Shown in pieces: positions 9,246 to 17,568 of a DNA stretch of 64,000 nt (within the stretch, counting starts at the first letter, position 1; every line of letters begins with the position of its first letter). The DNA is from JBAYJY01 sp041664945 (GTDB taxonomy: Bacteria > UBP15 > UBA6099). The stretch is taken from positions 23,810 to 87,809 of the forward strand of contig JBAYJY010000002.1 of NCBI GenBank assembly GCA_041664945.1. The letters run 5' to 3'. Made by a program: the position numbers and the translations under genes. The notes under the pieces were generated by a model that was given only the letters and a program-made list of their open reading frames with translations, made no database searches and was not told the DNA's origin.

Positions 9246-10712
9246 ATGATGGAACGAAAGAAAAAAATACTTTTTATAATTATCTCAAGCGCGCTATGTC
9301 TTGTGGCGACAATGAGCGCTCACTATTGGGATATGCCGATGTGCGTGTGGACGAGCCCTCTCGTCGCAGTTCCCGTCGTCTATGCGGGAATCCATTTCCG
9401 GCGCGCCGGTTCCGCCGCCACGGCTTTCATTTTGTTAGTCGCGCAGGTGCCGGTAATACTCATATACGCTTCGCGGCATCTTGAAGGAGGAACGAAGTAT
9501 TTCACATCTATTGTGACGGCTTTGATCGTTGCGATATATGTGGGTCACAGGCAGCGGAAGAGCAGGGATAATTCCCGGCATCTCAACAAAATACACGACA
9601 CGGTCAGGCGGATTCAGCAGAATATCGAACCGAAACTCCTTCTTTCTGAACTGGAGGAACAGTTTAAGGAAATAGGAAGCGCTGATTCGGTTGAAATCTG
9701 TCTGCTGGACCAGGAAGGCATTCTAAGAGAATACAAATCCGGCGAGGAAGTGTCTCCGGACGACCACGCTTACTATAAGATTCTCAAGAATAGGAATTTT
9801 GTCGTAAGCGCCAATGTTCCGAACGATGCGCGTTTTGAGTATATCGGAGGAATGGAAAAAAACGACGCGGCGGAGCAGTTCGCGATATTTCCAATCGAGT
9901 ATGGAGGCGCGGCAAGAGGAGTGATATCCATAATCGAATCAAGAGACGGGAGGCTGGGCAAAGAAGAGATTACATTTCTCAACGCGTACAAAAAAGCCAT
10001 TGAAAATGCCCTTGAGGTTGTTGAGAAACGAGAGGATAAAATCAAGCACGAGCTTCAGAAGAAACGGATTAGAGACACGTTTTCATCCTATGTGTCGAGA
10101 AGCGTCGCCGAGGAGATATTAAAGGACCCCGACAAGCTTGAGCTTGGAGGGAAAAGCCAGATCGTAACCGTGATGTTCACCGAGATTGTGAATTTCAAGG
10201 CGCTTCAGAAGACTGTGGAGCCGTCGTTGCTGTTTGACTCCCTTAATGAATATTTCGCCGCCGCGATTGACACTATATTCGAATACGACGGAACTCTGGA
10301 CAAGTTCATAGGAGATAACGTCATGGCATTCTGGGGGGCGCCGATTCCAATGCCGGACAGCGAACTGAGAGCCGTTCAGTGCGCGTTGAGTTTGAATAGA
10401 AAGGTCAGCGAACTAAATTCCCGTTGGAGACAGGAAGGTAGGGAGGAGTTCATTTTCTCGATAGGAATAAACTCGGGGGAAGTGGTTGCGGGCAACATTG
10501 GAAGCATTCGACGCATGGAATATACGATCATTGGAGACACCGTCAATACGGCCTCGCGAATAAAATCTATCTCTATATCGAAAAGCATCCCGATATTGGT
10601 TGGAGAAACGACATTTCAAAAAGTTAAAGACAGGGTTCAAATCGTTGAAAGATACGATGCGACTGTCAAAGGAAAAGCGGAAGCGATATCAGTATATCAA
10701 CTGTCAGTGTGA
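9246..10712 (+). CDS. Membrane-anchored GAF / class III nucleotidyl cyclase B (C2-like)
   Basis: A 488-residue protein: two or three N-terminal membrane helices (first about 100 residues), a GAF domain (about 115-275), a coiled-coil linker and a class III cyclase domain (about 295-488). The first metal Asp is replaced by Glu (E313 in VMFTEIVNF), a change that recalls the C2 half of mammalian adenylyl cyclase. The second Asp (D357, KFIGDN), Lys (K353), and transition-state N434 and R438 (IGDTVNTASR) are present. I chose the tandem ATG at 9246/9249; the frame is open further upstream but overlaps the preceding gene heavily. With cyclase A it could form one intact active site at a heterodimer interface. 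Confidence 0.87.
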   Translation: MMERKKKILFIIISSALCLVATMSAHYWDMPMCVWTSPLVAVPVVYAGIHFRRAGSAATAFILLVAQVPVILIYASRHLEGGTKYFTSIVTALIVAIYVGHRQRKSRDNSRHLNKIHDTVRRIQQNIEPKLLLSELEEQFKEIGSADSVEICLLDQEGILREYKSGEEVSPDDHAYYKILKNRNFVVSANVPNDARFEYIGGMEKNDAAEQFAIFPIEYGGAARGVISIIESRDGRLGKEEITFLNAYKKAIENALEVVEKREDKIKHELQKKRIRDTFSSYVSRSVAEEILKDPDKLELGGKSQIVTVMFTEIVNFKALQKTVEPSLLFDSLNEYFAAAIDTIFEYDGTLDKFIGDNVMAFWGAPIPMPDSELRAVQCALSLNRKVSELNSRWRQEGREEFIFSIGINSGEVVAGNIGSIRRMEYTIIGDTVNTASRIKSISISKSIPILVGETTFQKVKDRVQIVERYDATVKGKAEAISVYQLSV

Positions 10713-10847
10713 CCTATGAACTGCCGTTATGCCGCGCTAATTCAATGTTTCTAAATATCAAAACACAAAGCTTAAGGCATGAATCATCCGTGAAAAGAAG
10801 TGTTTTTCTTGCTATTATGAATTTACTATTCGCTTATTATCTGAAGT

Positions 10848-11396
10848 TCATTTCGGTCGCAAATCAATGTAGTAATTATCGCCTTGGCCGGAGGAGGGCG
10901 GCTGCGTTCCGCCGGTTCCTTCCTTCTGCGTGGCTTTGAGTTTTTCGATTTCAGCTTTCTGTTTTTCGAGTTCTTCCTGCAGTTTCTTAAGCTGTTCGGG
11001 CTCGACGTAATCAGCCGGTTTCCCGCCGGCTACGCCTGCGGCCTGACCGCCCTGCGCAGCAACGTTTGAGGCGGCGTTCAAGCTCATTCTGGCGGCGCCT
11101 CTGTTTATCGCCACGCTGCCCGCCTGGCCGATTAATGGCCTTACTTCGTTCTCGGGATTCTTCTCTCCCTGCCCGGAGTTGCTCTGCTGCATTCCGGCCG
11201 GTTTTGTTTCATATATGCCTTCCCGATAGTCTATTATTTCACTTTCCTTGGTCTGGATATCCGTTTTCCCCTGCGGCTCGAAGTAAGCGATCGACAACAT
11301 GCCGACAAAGATTATGATCAGCATGAAACAGAAGTCGATGTAAGGCATCAGAAAAGTGACGCGTTTTTTGCTACCCTTGCTGCTTTCTTGCTTCAT
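10848..11396 (-). CDS. ExbD/TolR-like single-span protein with coiled-coil tail
   Basis: A 182-residue protein with a basic N-terminus and one membrane helix (about residues 18-40). The helix starts with MPYIDFCFMLIIIF, matching the PLxDxxFxLLxFF signature of ExbD/TolR/MotB-type subunits, including the proton-carrying Asp (D20). The remainder is unlike ExbD: a Gln/Gly/Ala-rich linker and a C-terminal coiled coil (residues about 130-160, PEQLKKLQEELEKQKAEIEK). The gene start lies 26 bases inside the preceding channel-like gene, typical of co-translated stator pairs. It probably forms a proton-driven membrane motor with that protein; the powered process is unknown. Confidence 0.7.
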   Translation of the reverse strand: MKQESSKGSKKRVTFLMPYIDFCFMLIIIFVGMLSIAYFEPQGKTDIQTKESEIIDYREGIYETKPAGMQQSNSGQGEKNPENEVRPLIGQAGSVAINRGAARMSLNAASNVAAQGGQAAGVAGGKPADYVEPEQLKKLQEELEKQKAEIEKLKATQKEGTGGTQPPSSGQGDNYYIDLRPK

Positions 11397-12426
11397 AGCC
11401 GAATAACATGTTCAAGATAATCGAGAGCACAAGACCGGTGATGGTCGGCTCGATTTTGACGTAAATGCCATAGCCTATCGCATTGATGTCTCGCTGCGCG
11501 ATGGCCGGCCCGATGAGAAGGCCGAGCCCGAACAGCGTACAGATCAGACCCGCGCCCTGCGCGGTTGACGCCATGGTTACAAGCTTGTCCTCATAAGTTT
11601 CGGTGGAGACCAAACCGATCGCCGAAGTAATTAGAATGACGATGCATACCCACCATGTGCTGAGCATGTAGTTGATTGCCAGAACCATGCAGACCGTTAG
11701 GAAGAAACCGATTACGATCATGTCCTTCCAGCCTTCGGGTTTGCCGCGCACTGCGCCGTGAATCGTCCGGATTATCCACAACAGGCCGATGACAACCCAC
11801 GCGATCAGCACATAAGGTTTGAGTTTCTTTGTGACCTGGTCTTTTCTCGCTTTTGCGATGATCGGCGCGAGAGGGTTGCCATGCTTTTCGCCGGACAGAA
11901 TCGTTTCCTTGCCGGGTTTGTTGTAAGCTTTAATCTTCTCAGGGTCCAGCGTCAGCGCCATCGCATGCTTATTTTCCTCGACCCGGAAAAAGCCGCTTTC
12001 CGCAGTGGCTGCAAGAGGGATCATAGTCCTGTCGCCGTATAAAAAGGGAGATATGGGCAGTATCCTCTGAGTATCGCCGAGGTCGATTTCAGGATTGTTG
12101 ATTGCCATCCTGATAGTGCGTCCGCCGGGAAAAGTTATCTCAGCCATCTGGTCTTTTTTATACCATGTAACATCAGCGCGCAACGCCTCCGCCACGAAAC
12201 GAAGCGGCACAAAGATAATTCCGCCTCTTTCCACGGGCGTCACGTCGGGCGTGACTACTTGTTTGTTCACAATGATCGTATAGTCGCTGCGCACCTTGAT
12301 GTCGCCGCCGAGCGCTTCTTCGGCCATATTGGCAGCCTGCGGCGTGATATCGACAGCAAACGCCGGCAGCGCCGCAAAAATCAAAAAAATCAGGATCAAT
12401 AAGGTTTTTATCCGCAAAAGCCTCAT
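11371..12426 (-). CDS. TolQ/ExbB/MotA-like membrane protein with copper-amine-oxidase-type N domain
   Basis: A 351-residue protein with an unusual order. Signal peptide or signal anchor (1-24); an extracytoplasmic domain (about 45-162) with the copper amine oxidase N-terminal (stalk) pattern IIVNKQVVTP...GGIIFVPLRFVAEALRADVTW, as found in Firmicutes surface proteins; then five membrane helices (about 203-345). The last two helices, GAGLICTLFGLGLLIG and ITGLVLSIILNMLFGYEA, resemble the MotA/TolQ/ExbB channel helices. Start chosen at ATG 12424-12426, preceded by AGGAAAGGA; the frame extends 14 codons further but without a ribosome site. It partners with the ExbD-like gene it overlaps. Confidence 0.7.
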   Translation of the reverse strand: MRLLRIKTLLILIFLIFAALPAFAVDITPQAANMAEEALGGDIKVRSDYTIIVNKQVVTPDVTPVERGGIIFVPLRFVAEALRADVTWYKKDQMAEITFPGGRTIRMAINNPEIDLGDTQRILPISPFLYGDRTMIPLAATAESGFFRVEENKHAMALTLDPEKIKAYNKPGKETILSGEKHGNPLAPIIAKARKDQVTKKLKPYVLIAWVVIGLLWIIRTIHGAVRGKPEGWKDMIVIGFFLTVCMVLAINYMLSTWWVCIVILITSAIGLVSTETYEDKLVTMASTAQGAGLICTLFGLGLLIGPAIAQRDINAIGYGIYVKIEPTITGLVLSIILNMLFGYEARKQQG

Positions 12427-12467
12427 TTCCTTTCCTCTGTCTGGTTGGGCGAACACAAGGTTCGCCA

Positions 12468-12719
12468 CTATGTTTCTTCCGTCTCTATTATCACTTCTTT
12501 ACGCAGCAGTTCTTTTGCTGTGAATTCATCCTTATCGAGTGTAAAAATTGGTATATCCACCTGTGACTCGGCAAGCGGATAATTCATTGTAGAAGCGGCA
12601 TTCTCCTTTACGTAGCAGCGTATGCCGTTTGCTTCCAGCAAGCCTTTGATTATATTTGCCTCTTGAATCCCTATCGCCGAATACACTTTGACCCATTTCA
12701 TGTCTTTTCCGTGGTCCAT
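12468..12719 (-). CDS. DUF2007-like small signal-transducing protein
   Basis: An 83-residue soluble protein. The core WVKVYSAIGIQEANIIKGLLEANGIRCYV is the pattern of DUF2007 (putative prokaryotic signal-transducing) proteins, in which a small alpha/beta domain begins with a phrase meaning 'which source, which residue'. The ATG used abuts the stop of the upstream gene; a second ATG six codons later (12701), preceded by GGAAAAG, is equally possible. It lies in a minus-strand run with an SRPBCC protein upstream and the channel-like gene downstream. Biochemical role is unknown for the family. Confidence 0.7.
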   Translation of the reverse strand: MDHGKDMKWVKVYSAIGIQEANIIKGLLEANGIRCYVKENAASTMNYPLAESQVDIPIFTLDKDEFTAKELLRKEVIIETEET

Positions 12720-13280
12720 TCAGCTCTTCACTTTTCTCCGCGCGGCTCGCGTCTCCTCGCGGCACATGGATTCCACAATGCTGAACACCTTCTCGAAGTT
12801 CGGTTTCGTCATCCTCAGCAGTATTTGCTCGACGAGCGCCGAAACCGGCATCGCAAGCTGCGAGGGCAGGCCGGGTATTCCGTTCGCGTTGATCCTTATG
12901 ACTCCTTCGATCAGGACCGTCGTCCGGCCGGGCGTTTTCTCGTTAAAAAACCAGCGACCGCTGATGTCCACGTTGTCTTTGAAAAAAAGCGCCTCCGTCT
13001 CGTAGTCGCACGTCCAGTGCGTGGTGTCCCACGTCTGTATGCTATGCCAGATCAACTGCCGCTTGCTCAGAATCGGCTTGAGCAGCGCCGGAATCGGCGC
13101 CTCGGCGGTCACTTCTGAAACAACGCGCTGGCGGCAATCGCTCTCGAAGCAGTCATCAACGATCCTGCAGCCGGCCATTTGCGGCAGCTTGCAGTTGATC
13201 TCCACCTGCCGGTCCCTAAGAAGATCGAACACAAGCTTTCGGGGCGCGTTTATCTCACGCTCGAATTTTGTCTTCACCAT
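12720..13280 (-). CDS. SRPBCC (START-like) superfamily protein
   Basis: A 186-residue soluble protein. The opening KFEREINAPRKLVFDLLRD is the typical first strand and helix of polyketide cyclase/START-like (SRPBCC) proteins, and the middle alternates strands (SKRQLIWHSIQTWDTTHWTC, GRWFFNEKTPGRTTVLIEGV) before a long C-terminal helix (ALVEQILLRMTKPNFEKVFS), the helix-grip layout. Such proteins hold hydrophobic ligands; the ligand here cannot be inferred. It is the first gene of the minus-strand group that ends at 10848 and touches the next gene directly. Confidence 0.7.
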   Translation of the reverse strand: MVKTKFEREINAPRKLVFDLLRDRQVEINCKLPQMAGCRIVDDCFESDCRQRVVSEVTAEAPIPALLKPILSKRQLIWHSIQTWDTTHWTCDYETEALFFKDNVDISGRWFFNEKTPGRTTVLIEGVIRINANGIPGLPSQLAMPVSALVEQILLRMTKPNFEKVFSIVESMCREETRAARRKVKS

Positions 13281-13554
13281 GTTGTTAAATACCCATACAC
13301 AATAACTATAGTATAATTTCCGTTTTTAAGGGAATAAATTGCCGGACTATGTTTTGAGCTTTGTCACAACCAGGTCATTGCCCTATCGGCTGATTACGGG
13401 CTAATTCGGGAAATCAGACGCTTTGAAAGTCCTTTTTTCGCCGCCCGTTGAAAACACGCTCAATGGTATGATATGTTTATGCTCAATGCGGAATCCCGGC
13501 GGAGCCGGAAGCGGGACTGCTGCGGAAAATCTATTCGAAACCGCGAGGTAATTC

Positions 13555-14886
13555 ATGGCTCAGGCAAAAGGACAACAGATTTCCCCGATGAAATTGCAGG
13601 CAATGCTGATTTATTGCCTCGCAAATGTCGGCATGATGGTGCTCGACACATTGCTCGATCAATACACAATGTTCTTTTACGCGCCAAAGAAATCAGGCGC
13701 TGAAGCCGTCGGGCATGCGGCGATACAGTTAGCGCCGATAGCGCTTGTAGGGCTTGCGCTTAACTTCGGTCGCGTTGTCGACGCGATCGCCAACCCGCTC
13801 GTCGGGTTCTGGAGCGACCGCACGAAAACAAAATGGGGACGTCGCATTCCTTACGTCCTCTTCGGCTCGATCCCGATGACGGCTTTCTTCATTCTGCTCT
13901 ACTCACCGCCGATTCATCACCTTTCCAACTGGAACGCTGTGTGGTTCGGCGTGATGTGCGGCGGATTCCTTTTTCTTTATACGCTCACAGTCGCCCCCTA
14001 CCTCGCGCTTATACCCGAAATCGCGCAAACCAGCGACGACCGGGTGAAACTATCTTCGTGGCACGCTCTTGCGAGCATGCTCGGGCTCATCATCGGCGCT
14101 GTCGTTTCGGGGGCGATGATAAAGCCGTTCGGCATTCGAGGAATGGCGATTTCAATGGCTCTTTTCTCTCTCGCCACAATTCTGATCACCGCGTTGTCGG
14201 TTAAGGAAAAGCCGATTCAGGAATCAAAAGTCGCCCGCCTTTCGTTCAAAGACGCGATTATCCCGACTCTGAAAAACAAACATTTCATCATTTACGCTTT
14301 CAGCATTTCTTCTTTCTGGCTCGGTTATAAAGTCATCCAAAGCTCAACCATCTATATCTGCACGGTGATTTTGAAAAAGCCTGAAGGATATGTGAGTATG
14401 ATAATGGCCGGGATGCTGGCCGTGTTGTTGCTCACTCTTCCTTTCGTTTTCTGGCTGTACGGCAGAATCGGGAAGAAAAAGCTTTTCATGACAGGGTTGG
14501 TTCTCATCATGTTGTTCTCGCCGCTTCAGTTCTTCGTTCAGAAAGTCGGCGTGTTCATGAGCCCGGTGATTTTTTTCCACATCATAGTCGCGATAATGGG
14601 CGTTCCTATCGCGCTGATGATGGTTATCTATAATGCTGTCATATCCGACATAATCGACTACGATGAAAAGCAGACCGGAATGCGGCGCGAGGCAATGTAT
14701 TACGGAATGGAAGGTTTTTTTACTAAGATTGCTCGCGGTGTCGGGGCGTCTCTCAGCGCCTTCCTGTTCGCTATTTTCGGACTCGAAGCGGGAAAGGTCG
14801 GAGGACTCCTTCTGGCCGGACCATTCTGCGCGTTTTTTGCATTAATGGGAGTTATTATTTTCAGTAAATATAAGCTGTCGGATTAG
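13555..14886 (+). CDS. GPH-family (MelB-like) sugar:cation symporter
   Basis: A 443-residue transporter with about 12 hydrophobic helices. The glycoside-pentoside-hexuronide family signature is clear: helix 2 and the following loop read GRVVDAIANPLVGFWSDRTKTKWGRRIPYVL, with the conserved Asp residues that bind cation in MelB and the GRRxP motif. Substrate is likely a sugar or uronide but is not determined by sequence. GAGGT precedes the ATG. It stands alone, with gaps on both sides; downstream is a repeat-rich intergenic region. Confidence 0.88.
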   Translation: MAQAKGQQISPMKLQAMLIYCLANVGMMVLDTLLDQYTMFFYAPKKSGAEAVGHAAIQLAPIALVGLALNFGRVVDAIANPLVGFWSDRTKTKWGRRIPYVLFGSIPMTAFFILLYSPPIHHLSNWNAVWFGVMCGGFLFLYTLTVAPYLALIPEIAQTSDDRVKLSSWHALASMLGLIIGAVVSGAMIKPFGIRGMAISMALFSLATILITALSVKEKPIQESKVARLSFKDAIIPTLKNKHFIIYAFSISSFWLGYKVIQSSTIYICTVILKKPEGYVSMIMAGMLAVLLLTLPFVFWLYGRIGKKKLFMTGLVLIMLFSPLQFFVQKVGVFMSPVIFFHIIVAIMGVPIALMMVIYNAVISDIIDYDEKQTGMRREAMYYGMEGFFTKIARGVGASLSAFLFAIFGLEAGKVGGLLLAGPFCAFFALMGVIIFSKYKLSD

Positions 14887-14944
14887 AAGACAGTAGCGAG
14901 TTACCGGTAGCGGGAACTCAGGGAAAAGAAAAAAACGGATAGCG

Positions 14945-14978
14945 CGTCATTGCGAGGAACGTTGTGACGAAGCAATCC
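14945..14978 (+). repeat. REP-like palindromic element, copy 1
   Basis: CGTCATTGCGAGG, a short centre, then GACGAAGCAATCC. The same end sequences recur at 58961-58993 (more degenerate) and in inverse orientation at 63026-63067. Elements with these ends are scattered in intergenic DNA of many bacterial genomes. Here it lies 59 bases after the symporter stop. Confidence 0.75.
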
Positions 14979-15082
14979 AGACCTAAATTATATTAGTAAA
15001 TTACCAGGTTTCACATCATTGAAACATTTTCCAGTTCAACAGTGTTTTGACATTATATTATAGCAAGCTGTTTTTGAATGCC

Positions 15083-15171
15083 GTAGGGGCGGATTTCAAA
15101 TCCGCCCTGCGATATATGACTGCGAATATGCGTTCGAACATGTCAGGGGCAGGTTTGAAACCAGCCCCTAC
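15083..15171. repeat. Two tandem related palindromes in intergenic DNA
   Basis: First palindrome GGGCGGATTT-C-AAATCCGCCC (15087-15107), second GGGGC-A-GGTTT-G-AAACC-A-GCCCC (15146-15168), both embedded in GTAGGGGC-type ends. They share the plan TAGGGGC(G/A)GxTTT and its reverse complement, so they are two diverged copies of one mobile or REP-type unit. Together with the element at 14945 they fill most of the 315-base gap before the next gene. Confidence 0.7.
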
Positions 15172-15201
15172 AACAATCGCTTGATACGGAGGAAACGCGA
15201 T

Positions 15202-15879
15202 ATGAAATTCAGAAAAATTGGGATAATCCTTCTCATACTGGCGGCGGCAGCCGGCGCCGCTATAGCGCTTCAGGCGAAGAAAGCGCCGGACGCGGCGAAG
15301 CTGCCGAACGTCGAAATCAAGGATTACAAGGGCGAAAAACTCGGCTCGGTCAAAGATTTCAGAGAAAACTCGATCAAAGGCCCGCAGAAAGTCGACCGCG
15401 ACAAGTACCGGCTTAAAATCACCGGCCTGGTCGAAAAACCGAAAACATATTCATATGCTGATATTTCCGATAAGCGAAAGCATTACAAAAAGATCGTTAC
15501 TCTGCATTGCGTGGAAGGATGGAGCGTTAAAATACTATGGGAAGGCGTTCTCGCGCGGGAACTGATAGGCGACTCGGCGCCGAAGCCGGCCGCGAACACT
15601 GTTATCTTCCACGCCGCCGACGGCTATACAACATCGCTACCCCTCGATTACATCATGGACCCGAAGCGCAACATACTCATCGCGGACAAAATGAACGGCA
15701 TTGAGATGCCGCCCGCGCGCGGTTTCCCTTTCGAGCTTGTCGCCGAAAACAAATGGGGCTACAAGTGGATAAAATGGATTAATGAAATTGAATTGTCCGA
15801 CAATCCGAATTTTAAGGGCTACTGGGAGAAAAACGGTTATTCGAACGACGGCGATCTGAAAAAGGGATTTTTTGATTAG
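15202..15879 (+). CDS. Molybdopterin-dependent oxidoreductase, sulfite-oxidase fold
   Basis: A 225-residue protein anchored or exported by an N-terminal hydrophobic helix (residues 5-23). The rest is a single sulfite oxidase/MsrP (YedY)-type catalytic domain: LKITGLVEKPKTYSYADI, then TLHCVEGWSV with the molybdenum-ligating Cys at C103, then the stretch ending ARGFPFELVAENKWGYKWIKW. In the family this domain binds Mo-molybdopterin. It lacks the second dimerisation domain of sulfite oxidases and so resembles MsrP-like or small stand-alone versions. There is no typical Tat RR motif. GGAGGA precedes the ATG; a TTG seven codons upstream is unlikely. Confidence 0.85.
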   Translation: MKFRKIGIILLILAAAAGAAIALQAKKAPDAAKLPNVEIKDYKGEKLGSVKDFRENSIKGPQKVDRDKYRLKITGLVEKPKTYSYADISDKRKHYKKIVTLHCVEGWSVKILWEGVLARELIGDSAPKPAANTVIFHAADGYTTSLPLDYIMDPKRNILIADKMNGIEMPPARGFPFELVAENKWGYKWIKWINEIELSDNPNFKGYWEKNGYSNDGDLKKGFFD

Positions 15880-15968
15880 AGAAATAATCCGTCATATTAC
15901 AGCTTATTGGCCTAAAACCGACGGTTAACTTATTTAACTAATTGCCCCAAAATTATTAAAATAATTAA

Positions 15969-15997
15969 TTGAAACATTTTATTATTGGTTTTATAAT
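15969..15997 (+). promoter_or_regulatory. Sigma-70-type promoter for the amidohydrolase
   Basis: TTGAAA (15969-15974), a 17-base spacer and a perfect TATAAT (15992-15997). It lies 17 bases before the ATG at 16015, giving a very short leader that just includes the GGTGA ribosome site. Confidence 0.65.
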
Positions 15998-16014
15998 CAA
16001 CTTCGGTGATAAAC

Positions 16015-17418
16015 ATGCTAACTACGGTTGAGACATCGAAGGAAAGAGTTTTACTCCGCAATCTACAAGTTCTTGACGTGAAAAAAGGCCAACTATCCGG
16101 TCAGACGAACGTGTTGGTCGAGGGACGTATAATCCTTGACCTCGACGCGCCGGCGGCCGACGCCGTTTGCGACACGATTGACTGCGAAGGCCTCACTCTC
16201 ATGCCCGGCCTGATAGATTGCCACTGCCACATCCTGAGTCCCTATCTGTCATCTCAGGACAGTCCGCTGCCGCCCGCGTGGTCGCTGAAGCAGATGCGGC
16301 TTAATTTCGAGGGAACTCTCGCCGGCGGTGTTGTCTGCGTCCGGGACATGCTTTCACCTATTAAAATCATGAACAGCAACCGGCGTAAAATCGCGTCCGG
16401 GAAATTTATCGGACCGGACATCGCAGCTTCCGGGGCGCTGCTCAGCGTCAAGGGCGGCTATCCGGAGTTCATCAACCCGATGCCGTTTCCGCTGTCTCTC
16501 GCGAGCGAGCCGAAAATGCACGCCGACACGCCTGAACATGGCGCGCAGTTCGTGCGCTATCTCAAGAAAAAAGGCGCCGACCACATCAAGGTCGGTTACA
16601 CAAGTTTCTACCGCGATTTCGCGATCAAAAAGCGGATGCCGACTGTCTCCGACGACACGCTCCATGCGATTTGCAAGGCTGCGCATGAACTCGGCCTGAT
16701 AGTCAGCGTTCACCACAACTGGTCGCAGGATCTGGACCATCTTCTTCAGTTCGACATCGATTCGCTCGAACATGTTGTTTACGACAGGGAATTGACCGAC
16801 GAACAGATAGCTTTGGCAAAGAAGAAGGGCGTCACCTTTGTTCCCACTCTGACGGTCTCGGACAGTATGGCGCGTTTCGAGGAGAAACTCGGATTTCTCG
16901 AAAGCGACCGCGCGAAAGAAATGTTTGTCGAACCCGCGCGCAAACACCTCCACTGGATCTCAAGCACGTGGCTCGACTTCAAAAACGAAAGATATGACGA
17001 GGCTTTCGGATTCTGGCGCGCGAACCGGAAAAATTACGCGGGTGTCGAGCGAAGTGTGAAGCGCATGCACGAAGCTGGAATTCCGCTGTGCGCGGGAACC
17101 GATCTCGGCGCTGTAGTCGCATGGCCCGGCGAGATGGCCGACGAAGTAATACGGCTTCACCATGTGGGGCTGACGAAAATCGAAGCGATCCGGGCGGCGA
17201 CATTGAACGCCGCGAAGTTGCTGCAACGCGAAAAAACGCTTGGCAGCGTCGAACCAGGGATGTACGCCGACGTTTCTCTCGTAGCCGGCAATCCGCTCGA
17301 AGACCTCTATTCGCTGCGGCGGGTGCGTCTCGTCGGCAAGGGAGGCCGGTGGCACAGGCCGAAACACCCCGAGCTTCCGGATTTCTGGCCCGGCTTCAGC
17401 ATCACCTTCAAAAACTGA
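16015..17418 (+). CDS. Metal-dependent amidohydrolase (imidazolonepropionase/prolidase-like)
   Basis: A 467-residue cytoplasmic enzyme of the amidohydrolase superfamily. Metal-site residues are visible in order: HxH at H70/H72 (GLIDCHCH), a Lys in DHIKVGYTS that could be carboxylated, His in VSVHHN, His in SLEHVVYD, and Asp in CAGTDLG. The C-terminal beta-sandwich segment reads GSVEPGMYADVSLVAGNPLED, the standard ending. Substrates in this subgroup include dipeptides, imidazolones and xenobiotic amides; none can be chosen here. Start set at ATG 16015 because GGTGA sits just before it; a GTG at 16006 is possible. It is a single gene with its own promoter. Confidence 0.88.
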   Translation: MLTTVETSKERVLLRNLQVLDVKKGQLSGQTNVLVEGRIILDLDAPAADAVCDTIDCEGLTLMPGLIDCHCHILSPYLSSQDSPLPPAWSLKQMRLNFEGTLAGGVVCVRDMLSPIKIMNSNRRKIASGKFIGPDIAASGALLSVKGGYPEFINPMPFPLSLASEPKMHADTPEHGAQFVRYLKKKGADHIKVGYTSFYRDFAIKKRMPTVSDDTLHAICKAAHELGLIVSVHHNWSQDLDHLLQFDIDSLEHVVYDRELTDEQIALAKKKGVTFVPTLTVSDSMARFEEKLGFLESDRAKEMFVEPARKHLHWISSTWLDFKNERYDEAFGFWRANRKNYAGVERSVKRMHEAGIPLCAGTDLGAVVAWPGEMADEVIRLHHVGLTKIEAIRAATLNAAKLLQREKTLGSVEPGMYADVSLVAGNPLEDLYSLRRVRLVGKGGRWHRPKHPELPDFWPGFSITFKN

Positions 17419-17568
17419 TTCGTTTCAGGATCAGAACACAGAAAAAAATTCAGGTTTAACATTTCCTTTGTGACTTTGCGATTTTGTTGTTAGAATTTTG
17501 TAACTATTGGGTTTGAAGCAAAGCAGTTTCGCGGCAGTCGCAAATGAGCGGAAAATGAGAGGGAATCA

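Noticed and set aside
10709..10939. Small frame after cyclase B
   Set aside because: It runs into the antisense of the ExbD-like gene and has no ribosome site or family likeness.
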